DNA from: Prorocentrum cordatum | Taxonomy: Eukaryota > Sar > Dinophyceae > Prorocentrales > Prorocentraceae | Direction of reading: 5' to 3' | DNA length: 64,000 bases | Assembly (NCBI GenBank): GCA_963575745.1 | Contig: CAUYUJ010017878.1 | Location: 1 to 64,000, forward strand | Shown: in pieces, positions 53,318 to 63,811 of the stretch | Numbering within the stretch: position 1 is the first letter of the stretch | How the letters are laid out: each line of letters starts with the position of its first letter | Program-made: the position numbers and the translations under genes | Notes under the pieces: model-generated | Told to the model about the DNA's origin: nothing | The model's database searches: none | The model's input: only the letters and a program-made list of their open reading frames with translations

Positions 53318-53543
53318 CCCGAGTTATCCGGGGTAACTCGGGCCCGGGGTAACGCGGGTTTGGATTCCCGAAAAACGAACCCGAGTTAGCCCTGACCCGA
53401 GTTACCCCTGATGATGCGGGGCTCTGGACGCCCGAACTATCGGGGTAACTCGGGTCCGGGGTAAGTCGGGTCCGGGTTCCCGAAAAACGAACCCGAGTTA
53501 GCCCTGACCCGAGTTACCCCTAATGATTCGGGGCTCTGAATTC
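53318..53543. repeat. 113-bp tandem duplication with GGGTAACTCGGG palindromes
   Basis: Units at 53318-53430 and 53431-53543. Each holds GGGGTAACTCGGG and its complement CCCGAGTTACCCC about 60 bp apart, plus CCCGAAAAACGAACCCGAGT in the middle, so each unit can fold back. Confidence 0.85.
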
Positions 53544-54440
53544 TGGCTCGAACGCACCACAGGGCAGGTCGGGAGTCCGCCGTCCGTCCTTCCGTCATCC
53601 CCAGGCGGCGTCGGGCGTCGTTCTCGTTCTCGGCGTCGGCGTTCGTCTCGCTGTTGAGTTCGAGGGACGAGGAGGAGGACGAGGAGGGGGAGGAGAATGA
53701 ACAGGGGGAGGAGGAGAATGAGGGGTTGGTGACCAGAGTTAACCGAAGATGAATAAGCGATGCTGCAATACACCCTCCCGACCTCAGTCCGCATCTACCT
53801 CCACTACAGAGCAAGGCTTAGTAAGGGTGAAGGGGGAGGGGGGAGGAAGGGAGAGGGAAGGTAAAACTGATTACGGACATAGGAAAGAAGGAGGCAAGTT
53901 CTCACCTCTTCATCACAAGAAGACCCCTTGACATACCGGTACAGTCAGCCCTGCCGTTTTGGCGATATCCCCGCTTTGAGAAAAAAATGGTGTGCATCCT
54001 TCTTGTGCGTAATCAAGAAATCGAAACCTTTAATGCAGTTCAGCGAGGTGTCTAGCGATATCCCCTTCTCAAGAAGGACAGGCTCCCCATCCGTGCAAGG
54101 GGTGCACAATTTCCCTCTCTGCTCGTGACCTTCGAGGAATGTTCAAGCGACAGCTCCACTCTGAAAAAGAGCGGCCATGGATCCGTGCAGCCCTGCCCGC
54201 GTTGACGCTTCGGGTTCTTTAACTGAACGAGGTCTACGGCGGGACCTTCAGTCTTCCCAAACAGTGCTTGACTCAGGGGTTCTTACTTCTGCTCTACAGT
54301 CGGCCCGGATTAGTAGGTCGACCCTGCCAGCTCAAGGGTACCCTTGTGTCCTGTGCCTCGCGACACGTGCCTTCTTACACTCCTACGGCGATGTGGCCCT
54401 TGGAAGGGTCTTGTGGTGTCCTCTCGCGTGTCCTGTCCAG
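53544..54440. other. Unique sequence, no gene recognised
   Basis: A short GGA/GAGG-rich part at about 53665-53720 and 53830-53860. GCGATATCCCC occurs twice (about 53961 and 54054). No domain in any frame. Confidence 0.45.
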
Positions 54441-54469
54441 TCAAGGCCGACTGTAAGAAACTGGGCCTG

Positions 54470-54705
54470 TCTGCCGCTCTGGCGTCCACGTTGCCGCCGT
54501 CGCCGCCTCGTCACCGCCCGTCGTCCAGGCCTGTCTGCAACTTTGGCGGCTATGTTGTCTCCGTCGCCGCCCGTCTTCTGTGCCTGTGAGCTGGTCTGGT
54601 GGCTAAATTGCCGCCGTCGCCGCCCGTCGTCACGGTCGTCTAGGCCGGTCCGTCGGTCTGGCGGCTGTGTTGTCGCAGTCGCCGTTGCCGCTCGTTGCCG
54701 CCGTT
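54470..54705. repeat. TGGCGGCT...CCGTCGCCGCC tandem repeat
   Basis: Four diverged units of about 55-65 bp starting at about 54477, 54542, 54595 and 54657. Confidence 0.75.
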
Positions 54706-55150
54706 AGATTACACCTGTGAGGTACGCGCGTCTGCGTGTGAGTGTTCCTTGTGCCACACGTTGTTCAAAACGAAGGGTCGGCTAAATGCTCTTTGGCCGA
54801 GACAGTACAAGACCTGCGCCAAGATACGCCAGCGCGTTCAGGCGTTGGCCCACGCGAGGCGACTGGACGGGATGATCCAGATCCCGCGCTTGATGGTCTG
54901 GGCTGCGCCGCTGCCACTGGCGAGGCCGACAATCCCTTTGACCATCCCTGTGCTGAATTATCTCAGCCCTCACAGTATCTTGCTGTGTGTCGCGGCGTGC
55001 TCTTTTGCCAGGTCTGCGGACGCCATTGTGTCGAGGGTCCCAGCGACTTACGCTCTGATTGTGGCTCCCCTCCAAAGCAGGAAAGGATGTGATTCCAGGA
55101 TGAGTCGGGGTCTCCCGCCGAAATCCGGAGGCAAATTTCCCGATCTGTGA
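54695..55150 (+). pseudogene. Cys-rich, zinc-ribbon-like ORF remnant
   Basis: Two overlapping + strand frames. One (54695-55150) begins with CECSLCHTLFKTKGRL and a later Cys. The other (54742-55092) ends with FCQVCGRHCVEGPSDLRSDC, a CxxC-x3-C-x9-C arrangement. A similar Cys pattern occurs, from memory, near the ends of transposon-type proteins in dinoflagellates. A frameshift between the two parts would explain the switch. No flanking element ends were found, so the identity is tentative. Confidence 0.3.
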
Positions 55151-55199
55151 TTGCGTTTGGTAGCGCGCCCCGCGTTGCAGCTGGCCACCACGCGCATGG

Positions 55200-55340
55200 G
55201 TAGAAAGTAGAATAGACACATTGGAGGTTTTGGGGGGGCCTCTTTGAGGTCCCTTTCCTTGTAGGCTTCGTGGGGGCCTCTTGGGGGCCTGTCGGAGGCC
55301 CGTCGGGCGGGGTTCAGAATCGTTCCGGGCGCAATAGTTC
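55200..55340. other. G-rich GGGGGCCTCTT repeats
   Basis: Minus-sense version of the CCCAAGAGG motif (TTGGGGGCCTGT, GTGGGGGCCTCTTGG). Confidence 0.55.
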
Positions 55341-55554
55341 CTCCAATTCCCCCTGAAGAAGCTGGATTGAACCATCCAATCCCAGCATGTGACGGGCTGC
55401 AACTCAATCATCCCTCGTGGCGGTGCTAGCATGTACGGGTGGCCCACCCGCGCGGCAGGTGCGACTGCAGAAAAGCAGATCAGGAGGATCAGAAGAAGGC
55501 GGATGGATGGAGGATGGGGAGGATCAGGCAAGGGGAGAGGGAAGGGCGCGGAGG

Positions 55555-56250
55555 AGGTAGATGAGAGGAGGAGGAGGAGGTGGAGGAGGAGGAGGAGGAA
55601 GAGGAGGAAGAGGAGGAGGAGGAGCAGGAGGAGGAGGGGGGGGGCTGATGATGATGATGATGATGATGAGGAGGAGGAGGAGGAGGAGGAGGAGGAGGAG
55701 GAGGAGGAGCAGAAGGAGGAGCAGAAGGAGGAGGAGGAGGAGGAGGAAGGAGGAGGAGGAGGAGGAGAGGAGGAGGAGGAGGAGGAGGAGGAGAGAGGAG
55801 AGGAGAAGAGGAGAGAAGGGGAGGAGGAGGAGAAGAGGAGGTGGAGAGGAGGAGGAGGAGGAGGAGGAGGAGCAGGAGGAGGAGGAGGAGGAGGACGAGG
55901 ACGAGGAGGAGGAGAAGGAGGAGAGAGAGGAGGAGAAGAGGAGGAGGAGAAGAGGAGGAGGAAGAGGAGGAGGAGGAGGAGGAGGAAGGAGGAGGAGGAG
56001 GAGGAGGAGGAGGAGGAGGAGGGGGGGGAGGAGGAGGAGGAGGAGGAGGGAGAGGAGGAGGAGGAGGAGGAGGAGGAGGAGGAGGAGGAGGAGGAGGAGG
56101 AGGAGGAGGAGGAGGAGGAGGACGAGGACGAGGAGGAGGAGGAGGAGGAGGGAGGAGGAGGAGAAGGAGGAGGAGCAGGAGGAGGAGCAGGAGGAGGAGG
56201 AAGAGGAGGAGGAGGTGGGGAGCGAGGAGGAAGGCAAGAAGGACCAAAAC
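55555..56250. repeat. (GGA)n array, about 0.7 kb
   Basis: GGA with AGGAGGAGC and GAC interruptions and one GAT run at about 55645. Long E/G/R and S/L/P frames on both strands are artefacts. Confidence 0.95.
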
Positions 56251-56799
56251 ACGGCAAACCGTGCGGAGGAGGAGGGGCAGGAGGATTGGAAGTGTCCGAC
56301 GGTGATTTGACTTCCAGCTAACCGTCGGCACAGGCACGTAGGCCCACGAAGTCATCGCCTTACACCTGCGGCGGGCGTATCCCGAACGTGGAAGGGACGC
56401 GAAAGAGGAATGGGAGCAGGAGGGGAGGTCTGGGCGTTCCCCGCTCGCCTCCCAATTTCCAGCCCTGGCATGAGAAGAAGAAGAAGGAGGGAGAGGTTGG
56501 GGAGTGAGGATGGAAGCGACCTGAGCGTGAAGTCCTGCCGATCCAGCTGCCCGCGGCAGTGGAATCACGATCGTCCACGTACCATGGCCAAGTGACATTC
56601 TCGTCGCTTGGATGTTGCGCCTCTGGCGCGGTGAGCCACCACCCACCAAACCACCCCAACCCAACCCGAAGGCCTCAATTTGCCCTCCATTCCCAGGGTG
56701 GCGACAGGGAGCATTGCCAACCAGAAAGACAAGCACACGAAAAATTAGCCTGGCGAAGGAGCCTGTCGTATGCAGAGGTGAATACTGCAGTTATGGGCG

Positions 56800-58350
56800 T
56801 CGTCTTCGGTTGAGCTCCCTATGGGCCACGACATGCTGCACTCGGTGGGGGAGACGCAGGCGAATTTTGCCATTGGGGCCTTCGGCGGAGCTCCCTATGT
56901 GGCCACGGAACGCTGTATTGGGTGGGGGAGACGAATGCGAATGTTGCCATTGGGGCCGTCGATGGAGCTCCCTGGGGGCCACGACATGTTGTAATTGGTG
57001 GGGGGACGCATGCGAACTTTGCCACTGGGACATTCGGTGGAGCCCCCTATGACGCCACGAAACGATGTGCCGAGTGAGGGTGACGCATGTGGACTGTGCT
57101 AATGGGGCCTTCGGTGGAGCTCCCTATGGGACCACGAAACGTTGTACGAGGTTGGGGGGACGCATGTGGACAGTGCCATTGAAGCCTTCGGTGGAGCTCC
57201 CAGTGGGGCCACGCAGCGCGGTGGGGGAGACGCAAGTGGACGGTGCCCCTGGCGCCGTTGGTGAGCCCCCTACGGAGCCACGAGACGCTGGATTGGGACG
57301 CATGCGGACGGTGCCATTGGGGCATTCGGTGAAGCTCCCTACGGGGCGACGAAACGCTGTACTGGGTGGGGGACGCATGGGTGCGGCAGCGCTAGAACCG
57401 TCGGTGGAGCTCCCTAGAGCGTTCACGAAACGTTGTATTGGGTGGGGGACCAGTGGGGGGAAAGGCATGCGGAGAGTGCCACTGAGGCCTTCGGTGGAGC
57501 TCCTTATGGGGCCACGGAACGCTGCACGGTGTAGGGGAAACGCACGCGGACGGTGCCACTGGCGCCGCAGGTGGAGCTCCCTTTTGTGGGGCCACGGAGC
57601 GGTGTATTCGGTGGGGGTGACGCATGCGGGCGGTGGCGCTGGGACCTTCGGTGGAGCTCCCAATGGGGCCGCGAAACGTTGCACTGGGTGGGGGGGACGC
57701 ATGCGGGCGGTAGCACTTGGGTCGTCGGTGGAGCTCCTTTTATGGGGCCACGAAACGCTGTACTGGGTGGGGGGGACGCATGCGGACGGTAGCGCTGGGA
57801 CCTTCGGTGGAGCTCCCAATGGGGCCACGGAGCGCACTGAGAGGGAGGAACGCTTGCGGGCCGTAACACTGGGACATTCGGTGGAGCTCCCTCATGGGGC
57901 CACGAAACGCTGTATTGGGTGGGGGGGGCGCATGCGGGAGACAGCACTCTCATCTTCGGTGGAGCTCCTTCTTATGGGGCCACGAGGCGCTGTTCTGGGT
58001 GGTGGAGGCGCATGCGGGCGGTAGCACTAGGATTTTCGATGGAGTCCCAATGGGACTACGAAACGCTGTACTGGATGGGGGGGGACGCATGCGGGCGGTA
58101 GCGCAGGGACCTTCGGTGGAGCTCCCTACAAGGCCACGAAACTCTGTACCTGGTGGGGGGGACGCATGCGGGCGGTAGCACAGGAACCTTCGGTGGAGCT
58201 CCCTCTGGGGCTACGGAACGTTGTACTGGGTGGGGGGTCGAATGCGGACGGTAGCGCTGGGACCTTTGATGGAGCACCCTATGGGGCCACGACGCGCTGT
58301 ACTGGTTGCGGGAACGCATGCGGGCGGTAGCAGGTGGAGCTCCTTTTTGT
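56800..58350. repeat. Minisatellite, about 77-bp unit with GGAGCTCC
   Basis: About 21 units starting near TTCGGTGGAGCTCCCTATGG (for example 56813, 56890, 56965, 57117, 57409, 57655, 57882, 58119, 58336). Each continues through GGCCACGAAACGCTGTACTG, GGTGGGGG and GACGCATGCGG. Unit length varies from about 68 to 87 bp. The frames across it are repeat translations (GGAPYGATKRC-like). Confidence 0.95.
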
Positions 58351-58680
58351 GGGGCCACGAGACGTGTGAGGGGTGCGCCGCCCTGGTGGACTGATGCGGA
58401 GAGCCGAGGCATGGATTGGAGGAGGGAGGGGGAGGAGGAGGCGGAAGGGAGTGAGGGAGGGACGCAGGCCGCTGTCTCCTCAACACGAGGACCCAACACC
58501 ACCGGATGGTTGGGAAGGAAGTCCGCCCCACCCCCCCCCAAACCCAAAAATCGGGTCTTCGGATTGGGTTGGAGTGGTCAGGTAGGCAGCCCGTCAGAGT
58601 AAATGTACTTAGACATGGCCCGCATGGCCCACGGGGCTGAGCTCAGGGGCAGCGATTTGGGGGGGATAGGCATATGGGGG
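58351..58680. other. Unique sequence, no gene recognised
   Basis: Short GGA run at about 58420-58440. No domain in any frame. Confidence 0.4.
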
Positions 58681-58689
58681 ATGCATCGA

Positions 58690-58780
58690 TCCCCAATCGC
58701 CCATTGATCGCCGATAGGGCCCCGATGGCCATCGCCGATCTTTCGGCGATGTATCGCCGATTCCAGGTCGATGTCCCCCC
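58690..58780. repeat. ATCGCCGAT-rich block (also at about 10180-10260)
   Basis: TCGCCGAT occurs three times and CGGCGAT once within 80 bp. The order TCGCCGAT..GGCGATGT..CGATTCCAGG is shared with the copy at 10.2 kb. Confidence 0.5.
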
Positions 58781-59640
58781 CCCCCCTGTGCCAGTCCCCC
58801 CCTATCGTTGCCCCCCGCGAGCCGGGTGTGGAGGTTGACCTCCTGGACAGGTTTGTCGAGGTCTTCTGGCTCAACGAGACGCTGTCGGTGCGCCTCGCTT
58901 GCCTGCCCCCCATCGCTCCGGAGCGTCGGCGGCTGGGCAGGGTCACTGCGTTGGCGGAGGGCGACCTGAACGGGGGTAAATTTGCTAGGGACTCGTGCCA
59001 CCGTGTAAGAGGGGGGGGTGGAGTTGACAAAACAGTGTGTGTGTGTGTGCACATATGTGTTTTCATAGTATCAGATGGTACGATCTCATGGAATCGCGAT
59101 CAGGTTCCCGACATCCCACCGACTTGGTAATTGATGAACAACGATCCGTATATCGAAGTCATTGATATGGCAAGTGCGATGACGGTGTTGCAATGATGGC
59201 GATATGAGAAACGGACCTCGACAGGGGTAACCTCGCTTGGGAATTGTGCCACCGTGCAGGAGGGGGGGGGGGGGGGGGCAAAGCAGAGGAAGCGGCCGAG
59301 AGAGGGCGGAAGGAGCGAGCCGCCCAGGGGGACAGGTCACGCCCCGAGCGTGTGGCGCGGCCGGCCCCGCCGGCGGGCCCGCGGCGGCTGGTTCACCAAT
59401 GGGCAGGCGTCGGCGGGGCGCAGGAACTAACAGGCACAAGTGATCGCCGAATCCCAGGAAACATGTAAAGATATGGTAAGGGGAGAGAAAGGCGAACAGC
59501 CAGAACATATTGAGCATCATGAGAATCTTGGGACGCGTGTGTCTATTTCTGTGTGTGTTGTGTGTGTGTCTTCAACGGTACCCCCGCTTAGGCCACTCCG
59601 CTGGCGCAGACGACCCCTGCCTCACCGCCGACGCAAAAGT
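58781..59640. other. Unique sequence, no gene supported
   Basis: Contains short TG and G runs (59037, 59262). Open frames on both strands lack domains. Confidence 0.4.
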
Positions 59641-59880
59641 GTGTGTGCGTGTGTGTGTGCGTGTGCGTGTGTGTGTGTGTGTGTCTGTGTATGTATATGT
59701 GTATGTATATGTGTATGTTTATGTGTATGTGTATGTGTGTGTATGTGTATACGGATATGTATACGGATGTGTACGTGTATGTGTGTATGTGCATGTGCAT
59801 GTGCATGTGCATGTGTATGTGTGTATGTGTATGAGTGTGAGTGTGAGTGTGAGTGTGTGTGTGTGGGAGTGTGTGGGAGT
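59641..59880. repeat. (TG)n with GTATGT units
   Basis: TG-rich with GTGTATGTATATG and GTGCATGTGCATG phases. Confidence 0.9.
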
Positions 59881-60090
59881 GTGTGTAAGTGTGCGTAACT
59901 GTGTGTAAGTGTGTGTAAGTGTGTGTAGATGTGTGTAAGTGTGTGTAAGTGTGTGTAAGGGTGTGTAAGTGTGTGTAAGTGTGTGTAAGTGCGTGTAAGT
60001 GTGTGTAAGTGTGTGTAAGTGTGTGTAAGTGTGTGTAAGTGTGTGTAAGTGTGTGTAAGTGTGTGTAAGTGTGTGTAAGTGTGTGTAAGT
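59881..60090. repeat. 10-bp minisatellite GTGTGTAAGT, 21 copies
   Basis: Twenty-one consecutive decamers, most identical. Confidence 0.95.
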
Positions 60091-60290
60091 GTGTGCGTGT
60101 GTGTGCGTGTGTGTGTGTGTGTGTGCGTGTGTGCGTGTGTGCGTGTGTGCGTGTGCGTGTGTGCGTGTGTGCGTGTGTGCGTGTGTGCGTGTGTGCGTGT
60201 GTGCGTGTGTGCGTGTGTGCGTGTGTGCGTGTGTGCGTGTGTGCGTGTGTGCGTGTGTGCGTGTGTGCGTGTGTGTGTGTGTGTGTGCAT
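60091..60290. repeat. 8-bp repeat GTGTGTGC
   Basis: GCGTGTGT octamers, about 20 copies, with a (TG)n tail. Confidence 0.9.
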
Positions 60291-60504
60291 GGAGACCCCC
60301 TTTTTCATTCGCCTCGCCCCACATTCGGCACGGGAGCGCTACATCACATCTACTGGCGGAGGCCCGCGCAGCTGTCTCGGATCGGCCAGCGGGCACCCCC
60401 CCGGGCGCGCGGAGCGCGTCCGGGGCAGCAGCGGAGGCGCCGCCAGGGGGCCAGCGCGGAGCCAACAAATCCGCATGGAGCTGCGAAAGTTTTTGTCTGT
60501 GAGG

Positions 60505-60695
60505 TTGCCGTTTCTGCTTCTTCTCGAGGGTGGATAGACCTCCTACCCTGACACGTCGATTAAGCAATTGGCCGTTTTCGGTTCGCGAGAGGGCGTCGCG
60601 GCCGTCGTTTTTGCGGGTCCAGGTCCGTCGGTTTCGGTCTTGGACCGTTCTCACGAAAGGGAGGTTTGCTATAGGGAGGTTTGTCCACCGCCGAT
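60505..60695. repeat. Dispersed repeat, family B (third copy)
   Basis: CTGACACGTCGATTAAGCAA, GCCGTTTTCGGTTCGCGAG and a duplicated GGGAGGTTTG at the right end (GGGAGGTTTGCTATA then GGGAGGTTTGTCC). Confidence 0.7.
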
Positions 60696-61670
60696 ATTTT
60701 TCTTCTTCCGCATATTTCCCAGCAGCCCTTCCTCGTCCCGCTCCCAGTCTCCCGTCCCCTTCCCTACTCCCTTGGTTGAACACCTTGGGAGGCTGGATTC
60801 AGAGTCGGCGTTGGTGTGTCCGTGTTCGCGAATCCGGCGTTTTGCCGCTAGACTTGGCGACATGCGCCGAATCCGGCTAAGTCCTATGTGCATTAGGGTG
60901 TGAATTTGGTTCAATGATCGGGCTGAAGCTCCTTCAGACATTAACACGAAGACCTCCCAGGAGTTTCTTCCGAATGTATGATGGCGATTGAGAAATGCCC
61001 GGGGTGCCGTCACGCAGCAGCGCTTAGATCGACGATTGGTACATTTGGCTTGGGTTTTGGGTCTGCACGTGGGCGCCAACATCCACCATGTTCCCCCATG
61101 TTCTAAAACTAAATACTCCCGTTTCTGTTAATCGTCATCATCCTGCGCTGACCCCTCTCCCATCCCTTGTCCCCCTCTCCCAGCGGTCCATACTGAAACG
61201 CTGGGTATACGACTCTTCTCTCTCCCCTGATCATTTTAAGAAGATAGTCGGCCCTCTCCGCGTGCTGCTGTTTACACCAGATGTCAAAAGTTGTAGTTTC
61301 TTTGGTTGCTTTACCATCTGATTGCTTCGGTCCTTGAAAGTGGTGCTGCTCCCGCTGCAGCGTGGGCCTTATTTTCGGATCGGTGTTTTCCTTCCGTAGT
61401 TCAGAATGGCGCTCTCGCCCCAGAGCGGGCCAATTTTCTGAATCCGAGTCTTTCTTCATCGTTGTCGCCCCACCCAAGTCCACTCCTTCGCCTTCCCCTG
61501 GTCCTCCTGTTCCTCCCGCTCCTTCCAGTCGAGTGCCTGCTGCTGTTGGTCGTTCTCGTCCTTTTCCTCTCGCGTATCCTCCTGCTCACCCGCCACCTCC
61601 TCCTCCTCCTCCTCCTCCGCCTCCTCCTCCTATGCGCGCAGCTCCCCTACACAATGCCGTTTTTTATTGA
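60696..61670. other. Unique sequence, no gene recognised
   Basis: Ends in a CCT run at about 61590-61632. Short frames on both strands have no domain features. Confidence 0.4.
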
Positions 61671-61879
61671 AGATGCAGCTCGGCTGTGACACGCGTCCGC
61701 GGATAGAGAAAAGTCAGCGCAGTCGGAGGGGACGGACGGGAGGCGCGAGCGCACCTAGCTTGCCCCTCCCCCCCCCCCCTCTTTGCCCCCCCCCTTGTCC
61801 ACCCCCTGCTCTTGCCGCCCAGCATCCCCTCTGTGCCTCTTGCTCTCTGCGCCTCCGCCTGCTGGTCTGGCCCCCGCTC

Positions 61880-61945
61880 TCCCTGTCCCTCTACAGGGGG
61901 AATATTCAAAAATAGTCCAGACATCGCATGGGGACGATTTAAAAA
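61880..61945. repeat. Dispersed repeat, family C (copy 2)
   Basis: Same CCCTCTACAGGGGGAATATT block as at 50590-50665, followed in both by AGTC..ACAT..GGGGAC. Confidence 0.8.
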
Positions 61946-62177
61946 AAAAACTGCTTTTGATGATTGTCCCCCCCTTCGCCTCCGCCTGCTGCTCCGGCCC
62001 CCAGTCCCCCCCCCTTCGTGCCTCCACAGCCGAGGCTCCGAAGTGCCACTCGTGCTCTGGGGCTCGGAGTGGGGCTTTTCGGCTGCCGGGCCGCTCCGCA
62101 CGGCGCAGGGATCGGGGAGAGCAGGCTCGTCGCCGAAGCTCGCCGTGACCCGAAGAGCCAGTGCACTTCTTCCCCTT

Positions 62178-62411
62178 CGGTCTCGAGAGCCTCGATCGGG
62201 GGAGCGTAAGACCCGGGTTTGCCGGGACTCGGGTTCGCCATCGTTTTTTGACGACCGCGACTCGGATTTTGACGAGGAGGAGTTTCGTGGGATGTCTGCA
62301 GCGGGAGGCCTCGTCAAAATGCAGGCTCGGCCTCGTCATTTTTTTGACGACCTCGTCGGGGATTTCCGAGTCCCCCGTACCCGGGTCTTACGTCTCCCCG
62401 ACTCGAGACGG
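62178..62411. repeat. Foldback element with arms of about 105 bp
   Basis: CGGTCTCGAG..GGGGGAGCGTAAGACCCGGG (from 62178) is matched in reverse complement by ACCCGGGTCTTACGTCTCCC..CTCGAGACGG (to 62411). The arms continue inward through GACTCGG, TTTTTTGACGA and TTTTGACGAGG, with an axis at about 62290. Confidence 0.85.
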
Positions 62412-62640
62412 GGGTCAGTGCAGGCGGGGGTCAGCCAGGGCGCCGGATCCTGCAGGATCCTGCGAAGACCCCCTCTGGCTGACCCGGGTTGGCGAGCCGC
62501 TCGTGGCCGCGAGGCGGCCGCGCCTATTGGCTGACCCGGGTTTGCGAAGACCTGCGTTGCAGTTTTTTTTTTGTTGCCTGCATTGCAGTTTTTGGTTTCC
62601 TGCTGACCCGGGTCTGGATTGACCCGGGTCAGAAGATCCC
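62412..62640. repeat. Cluster of nested palindromes
   Basis: GGGTCAGCCA and TGGCTGACCC flank the palindrome GGATCCTGCAGGATCC (about 62424-62490). TGACCCGGGTC/GACCCGGGTCA follows at about 62600-62632. TGACCCGGGTT occurs twice. Confidence 0.8.
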
Positions 62641-62669
62641 CGACGGTTGTTGAAAGTGCGTATTCGTGG

Positions 62670-62815
62670 AGTCCCAGATCCCAATCTATTGCAAACGCCT
62701 TCCTACTTCAATGATCGAGTGGCTTCACCCTCTCCGTCCTCTTTGGGAGGCGGGCGGACACCCAATGTACGTTCAACGCCTTCCTACGTCACGTTGCTGC
62801 CTTTTTCTTCCGGCC
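62670..62815. repeat. Dispersed repeat, family D (copy 2)
   Basis: Diverged counterpart of 5288-5420. CAACGCCTTCCTAC occurs twice here (about 62694, partial, and 62774). Confidence 0.5.
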
Positions 62816-63284
62816 GATCTGTATTCAACGATCCTTCTGGTAGCACGATGACTGTAACCTCCTGGAGGTCCGCGCAGATATATTGGACCGGAGCCTCTGT
62901 CGCCGACTTGAGAAGTCCGCGCGGATCTGGGGATGGCTTTGCTTATGGTAGGTTCGCATCATGTCGACCAGCGGCGACCCCACCGCTGCCGTTCAACGTT
63001 GCACGTTGCCAGCGACCCAGAATCCGTCGATGCCGAACGATCTGACGTTTCCGGAGCGGCTGATCGTTCAAGGTTGAACGATCCCCGCGATGTCAGGAAC
63101 CGACGCTGGGGTCGACACGACGCGAACCGGCTGTGTACCGCGTCCTCCTCTCATGGTGATAGCACCCGTGCGCGGCGCTGCTCTCCATTGCGTGAAGTCC
63201 GCGGGCCTTGAGGGCAACGGGCTTTCGGCCTTGGAGGATCCCCCAGGGGCTTTGGGCTTGCCTTTGCTTATGAGGGAAATCATG

Positions 63285-63445
63285 GAGGCCTCGCGCGGCA
63301 CGCAAATGCTGTATTATCTAGGCCACGTCTCCGCTGCGTAGGAGCTGGGTCGACGTTCTCGCGGCGATGCTCGGGCGTACAATTCCAATGTAAATCCGAC
63401 GTAAATTCGACGTACATTGGGTTTCAAGTTTCCGCGCGAGGCCTC
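63285..63445. repeat. Foldback element with 14-bp perfect arms and inner hairpin
   Basis: GAGGCCTCGCGCGG at 63285-63298 is the exact complement of 63432-63445. Inside, CCAATGTA and TACATTGG (63385-63420) form a second hairpin containing two AATNCGACGTA units. Confidence 0.8.
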
Positions 63446-63811
63446 AAGGATGTTCCTCCTAATTTTGTCGACTGCGCGTGCGAGTGGCCATTCGCCCGTG
63501 GGACGTTTGGCGCGGGCCCACGGAGCTGCCCCGATCGCCGACCGCGGCGCGATGGAGAGGCGGCCTGTCTGGCTCGTGCGCCTGGGCCTGCCCTCGCCCC
63601 GCAGGCCGCGCACCGAAGGTCGCTCTTGCCGAGGACCACTCCTGCGTTGATCCGAGGTTCCATCCCGAGCCGTTCTCGGATGGCCCTCGGGCTCGGGGAG
63701 GGCCCCGAAGGCGGCGTCGGAGACTCTGAGTACCTGGTTCCCCTCGGGATCTGGAGACGGCCGGGAGGCAGAGGTGAGGCATCAGCGGTGCCAGCGCAAC
63801 AGTCAGGAGGG

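Noticed and set aside
56612-58024. Gly/Ala/Val-rich repeat protein encoded by the 77-bp array
   Set aside because: Unit lengths vary and are not multiples of three, and the apparent frames switch from unit to unit.
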